Part shown: positions 30,143-47,815 of the stretch, in pieces
How positions within the stretch are numbered: the stretch's first letter is position 1
Layout: every line of letters begins with the position of its first letter
Origin: Cohnella fermenti
GTDB taxonomy: Bacteria > Bacillota > Bacilli > Paenibacillales > Paenibacillaceae
Length of the DNA: 64,000 nucleotides
Direction: 5' to 3'
Assembly: GCF_004801405.1 (NCBI RefSeq)
Contig: NZ_SSOB01000012.1
Location: forward strand, 1 to 64,000
The notes under the pieces: generated by a model
What the model was told of the DNA's origin: nothing
The model's input: the letters and a program-made list of their open reading frames with translations, nothing else
Databases searched by the model: none
Position numbers and translations under genes: made by a program

Positions 30143-31018
30143 ATGGAGCTTCTGCAATTCACGATACCTCCGTTGCCTCATTATATTGGAAGCGGATACA
30201 CGGTGGGCGAGATCGGGGACAGGCACGTCAGCCGCAAAAACATCGGGGTGTTCGATCTGCTGTTCGTGACGGAAGGCTGTCTGTTCGTCGGCGAGGAGGA
30301 GCGCGAGTACGAGGTGTCGGCCGGTCATGCCCTGATTCTGAGGCCGGACTGCTCCCATTATGGAAGCAAGGGCTGCGAGGTGCGGACGAACTATGTCTGG
30401 CTTCACTTCCAGACGACGGGAAGCTGGCGGCCGCTCGATTCGTCCGAATCGCCGGAGAGCGGAGATCCGGCATCGTACTGGGACAACTTCGACGCGTATG
30501 AGACGCAGACGTTCCCGCTAGTGCTTCCGCAATTCGCGAAGGTGTCGCACGCAGGCAAGGCGCAGGATGTCATCGATCGGCTGATCGGCCTCGAGCCGCT
30601 CGCTCATCGCAGCGCGACCCGCTTCGAGCAGCATGCGGCATTCCAGCAGCTTATCGGGTATCTGGCGGAGTCGGTCGAGCCGCATCGCCCGTCGCAGGGA
30701 AGACGATGCGCCGAGCAAGCGGCGGCCTATCTGAGGGAGAATTATCGCCGGGAGATTACGGCCAAGGAGATCGGGGAGAGCCTCAGCTTCCACCCGGTCT
30801 ATATCGCTCGCTGCATGCAGCAGGAATACAACTGCTCGCCGATGGAATATCTGCTGCGCTATCGGATCGAGCAGAGCAAGCGGCTGCTCCTTCAGACCGA
30901 CTTGACGGTCTCCCGGATCGCGGAAGAGACGGGCTTCAACCAGGCGGCTTACTTCAGCTCGTGCTTCACCAAGATCGTCGGGATGTCTCCGCGGACGTAT
31001 CGCAAGCAGTACTTCTAA
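30143..31018 (+). CDS. AraC-family transcriptional regulator
   Basis: A 291-residue regulator with an N-terminal cupin-like sensing domain (YEVSAGHALILRPDCSHYGS) and two C-terminal helix-turn-helix units (EITAKEIGESLSFHPVYIAR, LTVSRIAEETGFNQAAYFSS), ending MSPRTYRKQYF. GGAGGT lies 6-7 nt before the ATG. It probably responds to a sugar or drug and regulates the divergent MATE gene or a distant target. Confidence 0.92.
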   Translation: MELLQFTIPPLPHYIGSGYTVGEIGDRHVSRKNIGVFDLLFVTEGCLFVGEEEREYEVSAGHALILRPDCSHYGSKGCEVRTNYVWLHFQTTGSWRPLDSSESPESGDPASYWDNFDAYETQTFPLVLPQFAKVSHAGKAQDVIDRLIGLEPLAHRSATRFEQHAAFQQLIGYLAESVEPHRPSQGRRCAEQAAAYLRENYRREITAKEIGESLSFHPVYIARCMQQEYNCSPMEYLLRYRIEQSKRLLLQTDLTVSRIAEETGFNQAAYFSSCFTKIVGMSPRTYRKQYF

Positions 31019-31208
31019 TGGAAGAGGGAAGTAGCGGAATGATTGCAAAGAGGGGCGAATGAGAGAATCCTTGCAACTAAGGAATCCATAGAATAGGAGC
31101 ATCGATCGATATTTTTGACAAGCTGCAGTTAAGCGGCAGGATCGGCTTGCGCAAGCGTTGGCGACTTTAGTTGAGGGAAGAAATAACGGATTGGACGGTG
31201 AGGAAGGA

Positions 31209-32543
31209 ATGTCGGTTACGAATTTGATTCAGAACGGCAGCTTCGAGTCCGGGCTAACGAATTGGACGAGTTCCAATGTGACGGTTAGCGGAAGCTATTG
31301 CCATACGGGAGTTTATTCAATTGACATGGGCTCCGGATTGACAAGTTCGTATGTTTATCAAGTGGTTCCGGCGGAAGCGGGACAAGCTTACGAACTCTTC
31401 GTGTCCTTGAGCAAGTCGGACATCAACATCGGCCCGGCGTTGCTGCTGACGGTTTACTTCTGCGACGATTCGCTGAATCAATTGGGAATCGGTCTGCAGC
31501 AAGGGGTATCGACGCGGATTCCGGTTGTGACGAGCAATTCATGGCTGGAGGTTTACGAGACGACAACCGCCGCTCCGGTAGGCACGACACAGGCCATTGT
31601 GCTCATAAGCAAGCTGGCCCTGGCCAATTCGGCGACTCTGTACGTAGACGATGTGGCGCTGCTTGAGATGGTCGGCGCGGACGGCGCTGGACCGACGGGT
31701 CCGACGGGTCCGACGGGTCCGACCGGACCCACGGGCGCAGGCGCGACAGGGGCAACGGGCCCGACCGGCCTTGCGGGGGCGGAAGGAGCGACAGGTGCGA
31801 CTGGGCCTGCGGGGGCTGACGGAGCGACGGGTGCGACTGGGCCAACGGGAGCTGACGGAGCAACGGGAGCGATGGGCCCTGCGGGAGCTGACGGAGCAAC
31901 GGGTCCGACCGGGCCTGCGGGAGCTGACGGGGCGACGGGAGCGATGGGCCCTGCGGGAGCGGAAGGAGCGACAGGTGCGACTGGGCCTGCGGGGGCGGAA
32001 GGAGCGACGGGTGCGACTGGGCCAACGGGAGCTGACGGGGCGACAGGTGCGACCGGGCCTGCGGGGGCTGAAGGAGCGACCGGTGCGACTGGGCTTACGG
32101 GGGCTGACGGAGCAACGGGTCCGACCGGACCTACAGGCACGAGTGTGACGTCCTCGTACTTCTATGGACAGAATCCCGATGCTGTCATTGCCGTCGTTCT
32201 CGGGGGTACAACTATCCCGTTGAGCGAGAACCAGAATATCGGTTCCGGGTTCACGATTAACGGGGCCGACACCGTAATTACGGTGTCGGAGGCCGGAACC
32301 TATTTTATCGCCTATAGCGTCGTCATGACGGCTGCAGTTCTTGTATCTGCTCAAATATTGGTCAACGGTTCCGCTATAGACGAGCTGCAATACACGCCGA
32401 TTGCGTCGCTGTCCTCGATGAGCGCTCAGGCTATTGTAACATTGGCGGCAGGCGATACGCTTGAGCTTCAGCTCTTCGGTCTGCTTGGTGCGGCAACGTT
32501 GAACTCCCCGGGAGCTTATCTGAACATTATCAGGTTGAATTAA
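31209..32543 (+). CDS. Collagen-like surface protein with BclA-type C-terminal domain
   Basis: A 444-residue protein in three parts. Residues 1-159 are an N-terminal domain ([20 protein letters not shown]...LYVDDVALL) matching the NTTRR-F1 type that precedes tandem repeats in Firmicutes. Residues 160-313 are Gly-X-Thr triplets, largely a 12-residue unit of [12 protein letters not shown] type. Residues 314-444 are a jelly-roll domain like the C terminus of exosporium protein BclA, ending AYLNIIRLN. There is no classical signal peptide, as in exosporium glycoproteins. The ATG at 31209 is chosen because the product then aligns from its first residue with the next gene's product (MSVTN against MTLTN). 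Spore-surface location is inferred. Confidence 0.85.
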   Translation: MSVTNLIQNGSFESGLTNWTSSNVTVSGSYCHTGVYSIDMGSGLTSSYVYQVVPAEAGQAYELFVSLSKSDINIGPALLLTVYFCDDSLNQLGIGLQQGVSTRIPVVTSNSWLEVYETTTAAPVGTTQAIVLISKLALANSATLYVDDVALLEMVGADGAGPTGPTGPTGPTGPTGAGATGATGPTGLAGAEGATGATGPAGADGATGATGPTGADGATGAMGPAGADGATGPTGPAGADGATGAMGPAGAEGATGATGPAGAEGATGATGPTGADGATGATGPAGAEGATGATGLTGADGATGPTGPTGTSVTSSYFYGQNPDAVIAVVLGGTTIPLSENQNIGSGFTINGADTVITVSEAGTYFIAYSVVMTAAVLVSAQILVNGSAIDELQYTPIASLSSMSAQAIVTLAAGDTLELQLFGLLGAATLNSPGAYLNIIRLN

Positions 32544-32600
32544 CGAAAATTAAACGGTCGCGATCGTTTCGGAGATCTATTCCATTTAGCTGAACTCTAG

Positions 32601-40535
<7,935 letters not shown>

Positions 40536-40650
40536 GCGAGGGCTGGGGCGAATGCGGTCGCAACGCGGCGGGAAGCTTCATATGGATAATTATCGATGAC
40601 AAGCCATCGTTCCAGCCCGCTCTTATCCCTAGCTAGGAGGCCAAAAAATA

Positions 40651-41754
40651 GTGCTAACCGTCAGCCTGTGCATCATCGTCAAGAACGAAGAAACGACGCT
40701 TGGAAGGTGCCTTGAGTCGGTGCGGGATGCTGTCGACGAGATCAATATTGTCGATACCGGCTCCAGCGATCGAACGGTTGAGATTGCAAGCCGCTTCACC
40801 GACCGGGTGTTCTATTACGAATGGCCCGACAGCTTCGCCAAGGCGCTTAACAAAGCATTCTCCTATGCCACGATGGACTATATTCTGTATATGGACGCGG
40901 ATGACGTGATGCTGCCGAAGGATCGGGATGCCTTCCTCGAGCTGAAGCGCACGCTTGATTCGTCCATCGACGTCGTCTCCATGTTCTACGATTACGGAAC
41001 CGACGAGTACGGCAACGTCAGTCTGCGGTATCGGTACAATCGGCTCGTGAAGCGGTCGAGGAATTTTCAATGGCACGGAGATTGTCACCAGTACCTTGCC
41101 GCCTCGGGCAAGACGCTGAATGCGGACATCGCCATCACTCATCGCAGAATTAAGCATGCGACCGGACGAACCTTGAATCTATTCCGCAAAAAGCAGCAAA
41201 GAGGAGAAACGTTCGATGCGAGGGACTACTTCTACTATGGCAATGAATTGAGGGAGAACGGCCATCATGCGGAAGCGATCGAGGCCTATAAGACGCATCT
41301 GTCCCGCCAAGACGCCTGGGTCGACGACAAAATCTACTCCTGCATCAACAGCGCAGACTGCCATCGTTACTTGAACGATAGGGGCAACGAGCTGACGATG
41401 CTGCTGAAGTCGTTCGAGTACGGCGCGCCTCGCGCAGAGGCGGTAAGCCGGATCGGCGACCACTTCAACCACGCGGGTCAATTCAAGACGGCGATCTACT
41501 GGTACGAACTGGCGCTTCGCACGAGGCCGGCCCCGGACCAGTGGAGCTTCAGCTACCCGGCCTATTATACGTGGTACCCGCATCTTCAACTGTGCGTCTG
41601 CTACTTCAAAGTCGGCGATCTGCGCACCGCTTACGAGCACAATGAAGAAGCGCGCAAGTATCGTCCGGACGACGGCAGCGTGAAGCATAACCGCAAGTGG
41701 CTCGGCGAGAGGCTGGGGATCAAGCCGGAATCAGAGCCGGAGTCCGAATCCTGA
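40651..41754 (+). CDS. Family 2 glycosyltransferase with TPR-like C-terminal region
   Basis: A 367-residue protein. The N-terminal GT-A domain has LCIIVKNEETTLGRCLESV, VDTGSSDRT and the metal-binding YMDADD. The C-terminal half (about residues 190-350) consists of helical repeats of tetratricopeptide character (YYGNELRENGHHAEAIEAY, HFNHAGQFKTAIYWYELAL). Such enzymes in spore formers often sit beside collagen-like surface genes and are thought to glycosylate them. The GTG at 40651 has AGGAGG 10 nt upstream. It is 115 nt after the giant collagen gene. The donor sugar is unknown. Confidence 0.88.
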   Translation: MLTVSLCIIVKNEETTLGRCLESVRDAVDEINIVDTGSSDRTVEIASRFTDRVFYYEWPDSFAKALNKAFSYATMDYILYMDADDVMLPKDRDAFLELKRTLDSSIDVVSMFYDYGTDEYGNVSLRYRYNRLVKRSRNFQWHGDCHQYLAASGKTLNADIAITHRRIKHATGRTLNLFRKKQQRGETFDARDYFYYGNELRENGHHAEAIEAYKTHLSRQDAWVDDKIYSCINSADCHRYLNDRGNELTMLLKSFEYGAPRAEAVSRIGDHFNHAGQFKTAIYWYELALRTRPAPDQWSFSYPAYYTWYPHLQLCVCYFKVGDLRTAYEHNEEARKYRPDDGSVKHNRKWLGERLGIKPESEPESES

Positions 41755-41848
41755 CAAGTTGGCTCGACCTCTTCGCTGGTGTATCATTATACGCAGATGA
41801 AGCTACCCCGCCATCATCCCATTTTCCACGGTAAAAGAGGTTGAGATC

Positions 41849-42838
41849 ATGGTCAGATTCGGCGTTATCGGCACCAATTGGATTACAGATGCGTTCCTGC
41901 AGGCAGCGAAGCAGGTCGAAGGATTCACGCTGACGGCCGTCTATTCGCGCACGGAAGAGAAGGCGAAGGCGTTCGCGGCGAAGCACGGCGCGGCCCGCGC
42001 GTTCACGGATATGGAGGAGATGGCGGCGAGCGGAGAGATCGATGCGGTCTACATCGCCACGCCGAACAGTTATCACGAAGAGCATGCGACGCTGTGCATG
42101 AATCGCGGCCTGCACGTTCTGTGCGAGAAGCCGCTGGCCTCGAACGCGGCGGAGGTTCGGCGGATGGCCGAAGCGGCCGACCGGAACGGAGTGCTTCTGA
42201 TGGAAGCGATGAAGTCCACGCTGCTTCCCAACTTCCGGGCGATCGCGGAGAGCCTGCCGAAGATCGGCAAGGTGAGGCGTTACTTCGCAAGCTATTGTCA
42301 ATATTCTTCCAGATACGATGCTTATCGCGCGGGGACGGTGCTGAACGCCTTCAATCCGCTCTTCTCGAACGGGGCGCTGATGGATCTCGGGATCTACTGC
42401 ATCTACCCGGCGATTGTGCTGTTCGGCAAGCCTTCAGAGGTGAAGGCCAGCGGGCTTCTGCTCGGCTCCGGCGTCGACGGGGAAGGGAGCCTGCTCTTGA
42501 AGTACGAAGGGATGGAAGCGGTCGTTCAATATTCGAAAATCTCCAATTCGTACGTGCCAAGCGAGATTCAGGGGGAAGAGGGCAGTGTCCTGATCGACAA
42601 AATCAGCACGCCCGAGAAGGTGGAAATCCGGTACCGGGACGGCAGGACGGAAGAGGTGACGGTGCCCCAGCATGAGGACAATATGAAGTATGAGCTGGAG
42701 GAATTTATTCGGCTCATCGAATCGGGGGAGCGGCAATCGAAGCCGAACTCGCATGAGAATTCGCTGACGGTCATGGAAGTCATGGACGAGGCGAGGCGGC
42801 AGATGGGCCTTCGCTACCCCGCCGACATGCCTTCTTAA
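41849..42838 (+). CDS. Gfo/Idh/MocA family oxidoreductase
   Basis: A 329-residue NAD(P)-dependent dehydrogenase. The Rossmann domain starts VRFGVIGTNWITDAF (the usual GxGxxG varies to GTNWIT), with ATPNSYHEEHA and the catalytic-lysine motif CEKPLASN. The C-terminal alpha/beta domain carries NGALMDLGIYCIYPAIVLFG. Family members oxidise or reduce sugars and cyclitols, and some act on trans-dihydrodiols. An AGAGGTTGAG site precedes the ATG, and a terminator follows, so it is a monocistronic unit. It is not closely similar to the two Gfo/Idh genes further right. Confidence 0.9.
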   Translation: MVRFGVIGTNWITDAFLQAAKQVEGFTLTAVYSRTEEKAKAFAAKHGAARAFTDMEEMAASGEIDAVYIATPNSYHEEHATLCMNRGLHVLCEKPLASNAAEVRRMAEAADRNGVLLMEAMKSTLLPNFRAIAESLPKIGKVRRYFASYCQYSSRYDAYRAGTVLNAFNPLFSNGALMDLGIYCIYPAIVLFGKPSEVKASGLLLGSGVDGEGSLLLKYEGMEAVVQYSKISNSYVPSEIQGEEGSVLIDKISTPEKVEIRYRDGRTEEVTVPQHEDNMKYELEEFIRLIESGERQSKPNSHENSLTVMEVMDEARRQMGLRYPADMPS

Positions 42839-42842
42839 TAGT

Positions 42843-42891
42843 AGAACGACGACGGCTGTCCTGCTGATGAGGATACGCCGTCGTTCTTCTT
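42843..42891 (+). terminator. Intrinsic terminator after the oxidoreductase gene
   Basis: AGAACGACGACGGC (42843-42856) pairs, with a three-base bulge, with GCCGTCGTTCT (42877-42887), followed by TCTTATC. The gap 42839-43260 then holds only a promoter and a leader hairpin. Confidence 0.65.
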
Positions 42892-43110
42892 ATCGCAGCG
42901 CGGCCGGCATATTCGCACGGCTTGGCTCATACATTGAGGGATAATCGGACAAGAACATTGTCGCACATCGCCTCAATTCCGCATTAGATACCAAGGTGCG
43001 ATTCAAATCGGGAGCGAGAGGGTAATTAAGACGGAGGTCTGTTGTCCGAACACAATCCATCGGCCACTCTAAAGAGTAAATAAAATCGTTGCCGAGGGAT
43101 AAGTTTCTTT

Positions 43111-43139
43111 TTGACAAATGATTTTAACAGTAGCATAAT
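43111..43139 (+). promoter_or_regulatory. Strong SigA-type promoter upstream of ltaS
   Basis: TTGACA (43111-43116), 17 nt, CATAAT (43134-43139). This is the best SigA match seen in the window, 122 nt before the ltaS start. Confidence 0.75.
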
Positions 43140-43145
43140 GGTGTC

Positions 43146-43228
43146 TATCAAATGTTCGCCTACGAATTTCAACTTAGAAAAAGTCGTCGATTCAGGCTGC
43201 CAATTCATTATTGATTCAGCCTGTTTTT
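43146..43228 (+). ncRNA. Candidate leader attenuator or small RNA upstream of ltaS
   Basis: Between the promoter at 43111-43139 and ltaS lies a terminator-like hairpin: CAGGCTG (43193-43199) pairs with CAGCCTG (43217-43223), immediately followed by five T (43224-43228). Transcripts started here could stop after about 80 nt, giving a short RNA, or be regulated to read on into ltaS. The start is estimated from the -10. No known riboswitch class is recognised. Confidence 0.45.
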
Positions 43229-43260
43229 GATGTGCACGTTCAAGGAAGGAGTTGCGAGAG

Positions 43261-45279
43261 ATGGCCTTATTTAAAGAATTAAAGAGCAAGCTGTTTATTT
43301 TCTTCACCGTTATTCTGTTCCTCAAGGGAGCGCTGGCTTGGTTCGTCGTGTTCGACGACGGCCCCTCCTGGACGACACTGCTGACCGAGATCCCGTTCTT
43401 CTGGATTATCTTCTGCTTTATCGAATGGTTCGCGACGAAGAGGAAGATCCTGTACTATATGATCGCCAACTTTCTCATTACGTTGCTCTACTTTGCGGTC
43501 TTGATGTACTACAAGTATTACGGCGTTATCGTTACGTATCATGCGCTCAGTCAGGCGGATAAAGTGACGAAGGTCGGAGAGAGCACTTATTCCCTGATGG
43601 ACCCTTATTATCTTCTGATCTTTATCGATATCATCATCTTCGCTTTCTTCATGTTCAGGCCCAAGAGCATCGCCAAGATGAAGAATATCGGCATGCACCG
43701 CACGAATCGCCGCGTTCTGCTCGGAGCGTTCGTTCTGTCGCTGGCCCTGTGCGTCTTCAACATCTGGCCGAATCACGCCAGCATGAACGAGACGAAGAAG
43801 GCCGAAGAGATGGGCATCCTCAACTATGAGGTGTACACAATCGTAAGCGACACGACGAAGGAAGAGGAGATCATTCCGAAGGAAGAGATCACCCAGGATG
43901 CGATCGACGAGCTGAAGGGGATTGTCCAACCTGCCAATCCGCAATACTTCGGAGCCGACAAGGGCAAGAATCTGATCATCATCCAGATGGAGTCGTTCCA
44001 GAACTTCCTGATCGGGCTTACGATCGATGGTCAAGAGGTGACGCCTAACGTCAACAAGCTGGCGGCGGACAACTTCCACTTCGACCAGTTCTTCACGAGC
44101 GCCGGAGCGGGCACGACTTCCGATGCCGAGTATACGGTCAATACGTCGCTCTATATTCCGAAGAACGAGCCTGCCATCCAGAACTACGTCAAGAAGGCTC
44201 TGCCGAGCTTGCCGAAGCTGCTGGGAGACAACGGATATGCGACCTCTACGTTCCACACGAACGACGTCAGCTTCTGGAACCGCACGGAGCTGTACAAGGC
44301 GATCGGCTTCCAGAAGTACTACGACAAGAGCTTCTACGGAGACAATGAAGAGGAGCACGTGGCCTTCGGTGCCAACGACGAAGTTCTGTTCGACAAGACG
44401 ATCGGCGTCCTGAAGGAGATGGACGAGAGCGAGCAGCCGTTCTATGCGCAGATTCTGACGATGACGGCTCACCATCCGTTCCATCTGCCGGACAGCCTGG
44501 CCAAGATGGAGCTGCCGGGAGAGCTTGAAGGAACGCTGATCGGCGATTATATCCGCTCCCAGAACTACGCGGATTACGCCCTCGGTCAGTTCATCGATGA
44601 ACTGAAGGAGAGCGGGCTGTGGGACGACAGCGTTATTGTTTTCTACGGCGATCACCAAGGGATCAGCAAGTTCCTGATCGACGAGAGCGAGAAGGAGTAC
44701 TTGAAGGGTCTTCTAGGCAAGGATTACGACTACACCGAAGTGCTGAAAATCCCGCTTATTATGCACGCTCCTGACGTAACGTATCCGAGTGTTGTTCACA
44801 CGACAGGCGCCCAAATCGACATTCTGCCGACGGTGGCCAACCTGCTCGGCGTGTCGATGGGCGATCAGATCCACTTCGGACAGGATCTGTTAAACCAGCC
44901 GTCGAACCTGTTGCCGATGAGGCACTTCCTGCCGACGGGATCGTTCATCAACGATACTCAGTTGTTTATTCCGGGAATCGAGTACAAAGACGGCATCCAC
45001 TACTCGATCGAGGATAACAGCCAATCCACGAGCCTATCGGACGAGTCGCAGTATCTGAACGCGCTGAAGCTGCTGCAGATGTCGGACAGCTTCGTGAAGC
45101 AGTTGCCGGATACCGATCCCTCCGACGCTCCGGTGAGCGGGGCGGACAATGCAAGCACCGAACCTGCAACCGATTCGGAGACGGCAACGGACGATGGAGC
45201 CGGGGCAACGACCGAAGTGCCGGCAGAGACGGATGCTCCAGCTTCCTCCGCCTCCGCTTCGGAATCTCCAGCGCAATAA
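43261..45279 (+). CDS. ltaS: LtaS-type lipoteichoic acid synthase
   Basis: A 672-residue polytopic membrane protein with an extracellular sulfatase-fold domain that polymerises glycerol phosphate from phosphatidylglycerol. Five hydrophobic segments occupy about residues 1-185. The catalytic domain has E244 (IIQMESFQNF), nucleophile T286 in GTTSDAEYTVN (S. aureus E255 and T300), FHTNDVSFWNR and FYGDHQG. The C-terminal 55 residues are Ala/Ser/Thr/Glu-rich and probably disordered. The ATG at 43261 has AAGGAG at 43245-43250; an in-frame TTG 9 nt earlier lies too close to that site. Confidence 0.93.
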   Translation: MALFKELKSKLFIFFTVILFLKGALAWFVVFDDGPSWTTLLTEIPFFWIIFCFIEWFATKRKILYYMIANFLITLLYFAVLMYYKYYGVIVTYHALSQADKVTKVGESTYSLMDPYYLLIFIDIIIFAFFMFRPKSIAKMKNIGMHRTNRRVLLGAFVLSLALCVFNIWPNHASMNETKKAEEMGILNYEVYTIVSDTTKEEEIIPKEEITQDAIDELKGIVQPANPQYFGADKGKNLIIIQMESFQNFLIGLTIDGQEVTPNVNKLAADNFHFDQFFTSAGAGTTSDAEYTVNTSLYIPKNEPAIQNYVKKALPSLPKLLGDNGYATSTFHTNDVSFWNRTELYKAIGFQKYYDKSFYGDNEEEHVAFGANDEVLFDKTIGVLKEMDESEQPFYAQILTMTAHHPFHLPDSLAKMELPGELEGTLIGDYIRSQNYADYALGQFIDELKESGLWDDSVIVFYGDHQGISKFLIDESEKEYLKGLLGKDYDYTEVLKIPLIMHAPDVTYPSVVHTTGAQIDILPTVANLLGVSMGDQIHFGQDLLNQPSNLLPMRHFLPTGSFINDTQLFIPGIEYKDGIHYSIEDNSQSTSLSDESQYLNALKLLQMSDSFVKQLPDTDPSDAPVSGADNASTEPATDSETATDDGAGATTEVPAETDAPASSASASESPAQ

Positions 45280-45292
45280 AGAAGCAGTCAAC

Positions 45293-45336
45293 AGCAACGG
45301 CGGCACCGGGAATAGCTCCCTGGTGCCGCCGTTGCT
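45293..45336. terminator. Bidirectional terminator between ltaS and the GT gene
   Basis: A long near-perfect stem: AGCAACGGCGGCACC (45293-45307) pairs with GGTGCCGCCGTTGCT (45322-45336), and the inner flanks GGGA and TCCC extend it. It sits midway between two convergent genes. T tracts are weak on both sides, so it may rely on stem strength. Confidence 0.7.
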
Positions 45337-45368
45337 GCGTTCGTGGCGGAGCGGAACAGCGGATCGGC

Positions 45369-47207
45369 TTAGCCCTGCCGGGATTGGGCCAACAGTCTTC
45401 GGTAGATGGCCAAGTATCGCTGTGCCATGATGGCCGCGGAGAAGTGATTCTCCACGTATGCCCGCAGTTGCTCCGGAGGGGGATATGCGGCCTTGGCGAC
45501 CTTGCGGGTCATTTCGCCCGTCGTCCGGCAGACCAGCTCGGGGAAGCCCCCCATCACTTCCGGCACCGCCCCGTTCGGGAAGCAGAGAGGCGGGGTGCCG
45601 CATGCCATCGCTTCGATCATAACGAGGCCGAACGGCTCCTCGCAGAGCGTGGGGAAGAGCAGGCATTCGGCATTGCGGAACAGCTCCAGACGTTCGCTTC
45701 CCCCGACTTCCCCGACGAATTGAATATTCGGGTTCCTCTGCATGGCAGGGACAATCTCGCTGCGATAATAGTCCATATTATAGGTCGGCCCGGCCATAAT
45801 GAGCTTGCGGCCGGTTCGCTCCGCGACTTCCAGCGCGTAATGGACTCCTTTGTAAGGCAGAATCGCGCCCATATAGAGAAGATAATCCTGCTTCATCGTC
45901 TGCAGAGGATAGTCGGAGAGTTCGATTCCGTTGTAGACAAATTCGCCTTCGCCCTTCCCGTATATATCCATCTGTCTGCGGCTTAGATAGACGGGAGTCT
46001 GCACCGGGTTGTAGAGCGGATTATGGATGGAGCTGACGGTCGGTGTGGCGGGCTTCTCTCTGCCGACGACGGACAGTTGGGTATGATCGTGAATAACCTC
46101 CACTTCGGCGGGAAGCGTGCGACTCATCAGCTCCGGGATGCGGGACATGTCGTAGCCGTTATGCTCGAAGGGAATAACCGTCGCGTTCGCCCGGCTTCCT
46201 CTCGGCGCATACAGATAGACGTCGTGGCCGAGCCGCGCCAACTCTTCGGTCAAGGTGTAGACGACTCGCTCGATGCCGCCGTACTTCGGCGGAGGAAGCG
46301 GGAAGTAATCCGGCGCAACAAGCGCGACGGTCAGGGCGGAGGCTGCCCGGACGCGGTCGCGATAGCCGGCGGGCCGGAGAGGGGCATAATGCCGCTCCGT
46401 TCGGAACGGCAGTTCGCGATCGACGATCGCGCTCGAGTCGTAGCCTTGGGAGAACAGCTCCGGTCCGGTTATCTTCAACCCCCATTTTCTCGCGAATCGT
46501 TCGGCATTCCCCGGGAAATCAGCGTCCTCCCTGAATTGCTTCGAACGGAAGGTGCGGCTTCCGTGATGGTGGATAAAGACGTCTTGGGCCACCCAGAGGA
46601 TGTTCCCGTTGATCCTCGCTCGCAGGCAGAGATCGTCGTCTTCATAGGTGCCGGGATAGAACGTCTCGTCCAAGCCGCCGACCCGGTCGATCAGGCTTCG
46701 GTGCATGACCATGCAGAAGCCGATCAGCCGGTACGGGTAGAAGCCGTCTCCGGCGTGCTCGCCTGCCCATTCCTTCGCAAATTCGCGCATCTCGTCCATG
46801 GTCCGGTAAGGAACCGCATCGACTCGTTGGGAGCCCGCCGCATAGTTCGTTCGGGGGCCGACGATGCCGATCCGTGGGTTCTTCTCGAACCAGGCGAGCA
46901 TGCGGGTCAGCCAGCCGTCGCTGACGACCGTGTCGTTGTTCAGGAGGCAGATATACGTTCCGCTCGCGGCGACGATGCCCTGGTTGCATCCGGCGGCGAA
47001 GCCCCGGTTCGACCGATTGAGAATAAGCTTCGCATCCGGAATCGTACGGAGGTAAGCGACGGTGCCGTCCGTCGAGCCGTTGTCGACGAAGACCAACTCG
47101 TAATCCTCCGGCGTATGGTCGGCGATGCTCCGTACGCACTCGCGCGTCAAGTCGGACTCGTTGCAGGTAAGAATAATGATGGAGACTAGCGGCGCCATTG
47201 TGCCCAT
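45369..47207 (-). CDS. Bifunctional glycosyltransferase, GT2-GT4 fusion
   Basis: A 612-residue fusion. Residues about 5-250 are a GT-A family 2 domain (VSIIILTCNESDLTRECVRS, FVDNGSTDGTVAYL, LLNNDTVV, the acceptor-side FYPGTYEDDDLCLRAR). Residues about 295-605 are a GT-B family 4 domain (APDYFPLPPPKYGGIERVVY, LLYMGAILPYKGVHYALEVA, CEEPFGLVMIEAMACGTP). The start at 47207 is chosen because GAAGGAGAG (47211-47219) lies just upstream. Two transferase domains in one chain suggest sequential addition of two sugars to a surface glycan. It is convergent with ltaS; the acceptor is unknown. Confidence 0.88.
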   Translation of the reverse strand: MGTMAPLVSIIILTCNESDLTRECVRSIADHTPEDYELVFVDNGSTDGTVAYLRTIPDAKLILNRSNRGFAAGCNQGIVAASGTYICLLNNDTVVSDGWLTRMLAWFEKNPRIGIVGPRTNYAAGSQRVDAVPYRTMDEMREFAKEWAGEHAGDGFYPYRLIGFCMVMHRSLIDRVGGLDETFYPGTYEDDDLCLRARINGNILWVAQDVFIHHHGSRTFRSKQFREDADFPGNAERFARKWGLKITGPELFSQGYDSSAIVDRELPFRTERHYAPLRPAGYRDRVRAASALTVALVAPDYFPLPPPKYGGIERVVYTLTEELARLGHDVYLYAPRGSRANATVIPFEHNGYDMSRIPELMSRTLPAEVEVIHDHTQLSVVGREKPATPTVSSIHNPLYNPVQTPVYLSRRQMDIYGKGEGEFVYNGIELSDYPLQTMKQDYLLYMGAILPYKGVHYALEVAERTGRKLIMAGPTYNMDYYRSEIVPAMQRNPNIQFVGEVGGSERLELFRNAECLLFPTLCEEPFGLVMIEAMACGTPPLCFPNGAVPEVMGGFPELVCRTTGEMTRKVAKAAYPPPEQLRAYVENHFSAAIMAQRYLAIYRRLLAQSRQG

Positions 47208-47255
47208 GTTCTCTCCTTCCGGATCTGAAGTTGCGGACGTGCCGTTACCCGACAT

Positions 47256-47620
47256 TGTATTCGGCAGGCCGTCCCGGCGTCAGGGACAGCAGGGGAAGGA
47301 GGCACCGGTATCGGGCGATCGCCATGACGGGACCATCGCCATCTAACCTCCAACCGCCAACCGCAACCGCAAACACGAACAAATTAATGCTCATGAACCA
47401 CCGCCCGCGAGCCCGCGAACTATCGTCCACCAACCACCATCCGCGAACGACCGTCTACCAGCAATCATCACCAACCATCGCCCGCTAACTCTCCCCCTCT
47501 ACGGCATCCAATGCCAGCGGTTTCTTCGCCGACGAAGCGCACGAATGTCAAATTTCACATTCATTCTGCTCGACATCGAACAAGGAGGAGGGAGGAGGGG
47601 GAAGCGGGCCATTTGTTTTT
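47256..47620. other. Gene-free stretch, low-complexity CCGC/AAC-rich
   Basis: From about 47340 to 47490 the sequence is dominated by irregular repeats such as CCAACCGC and CCGCGAAC, without a clear unit or a supported reading frame. No ribosome site, promoter or RNA structure is convincing in this part. Confidence 0.4.
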
Positions 47621-47624
47621 CTAA

Positions 47625-47706
47625 AAAAGGGTGCCTTATCCCATCTGTTCAGGCTATGTATTTCCAGGAATTAGGATACTGATAGGAGGGGATAAGGCAC
47701 CCTTTT
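47625..47706. repeat. Long inverted repeat with 18-bp perfect arms
   Basis: AAAAGGGTGCCTTATCCC (47625-47642) and its exact reverse complement (47689-47706) enclose a 46-nt centre. In RNA it would be a very stable hairpin. It lies about 110 bp upstream of the LacI promoter and near no gene end. It could be a miniature inverted-repeat element or a terminator/attenuator; no target-site duplication is evident. Confidence 0.75.
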
Positions 47707-47815
47707 CGAAATAGGGATAGGGACACTATCGGACGGCGGAGCGATATATACAGGGAGGGGGTATCCAGCGGGAGCCTTCACCCGCCTATCGCTTGTAGAA
47801 GAAAGAGGTTGACGC

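Noticed and set aside
31087-31095. CATAGAATA as a mother-cell (SigE/SigK) -10 for the collagen-like gene
   Set aside because: The -10 fits, but no matching -35 is found at the right distance, so the promoter was not called.
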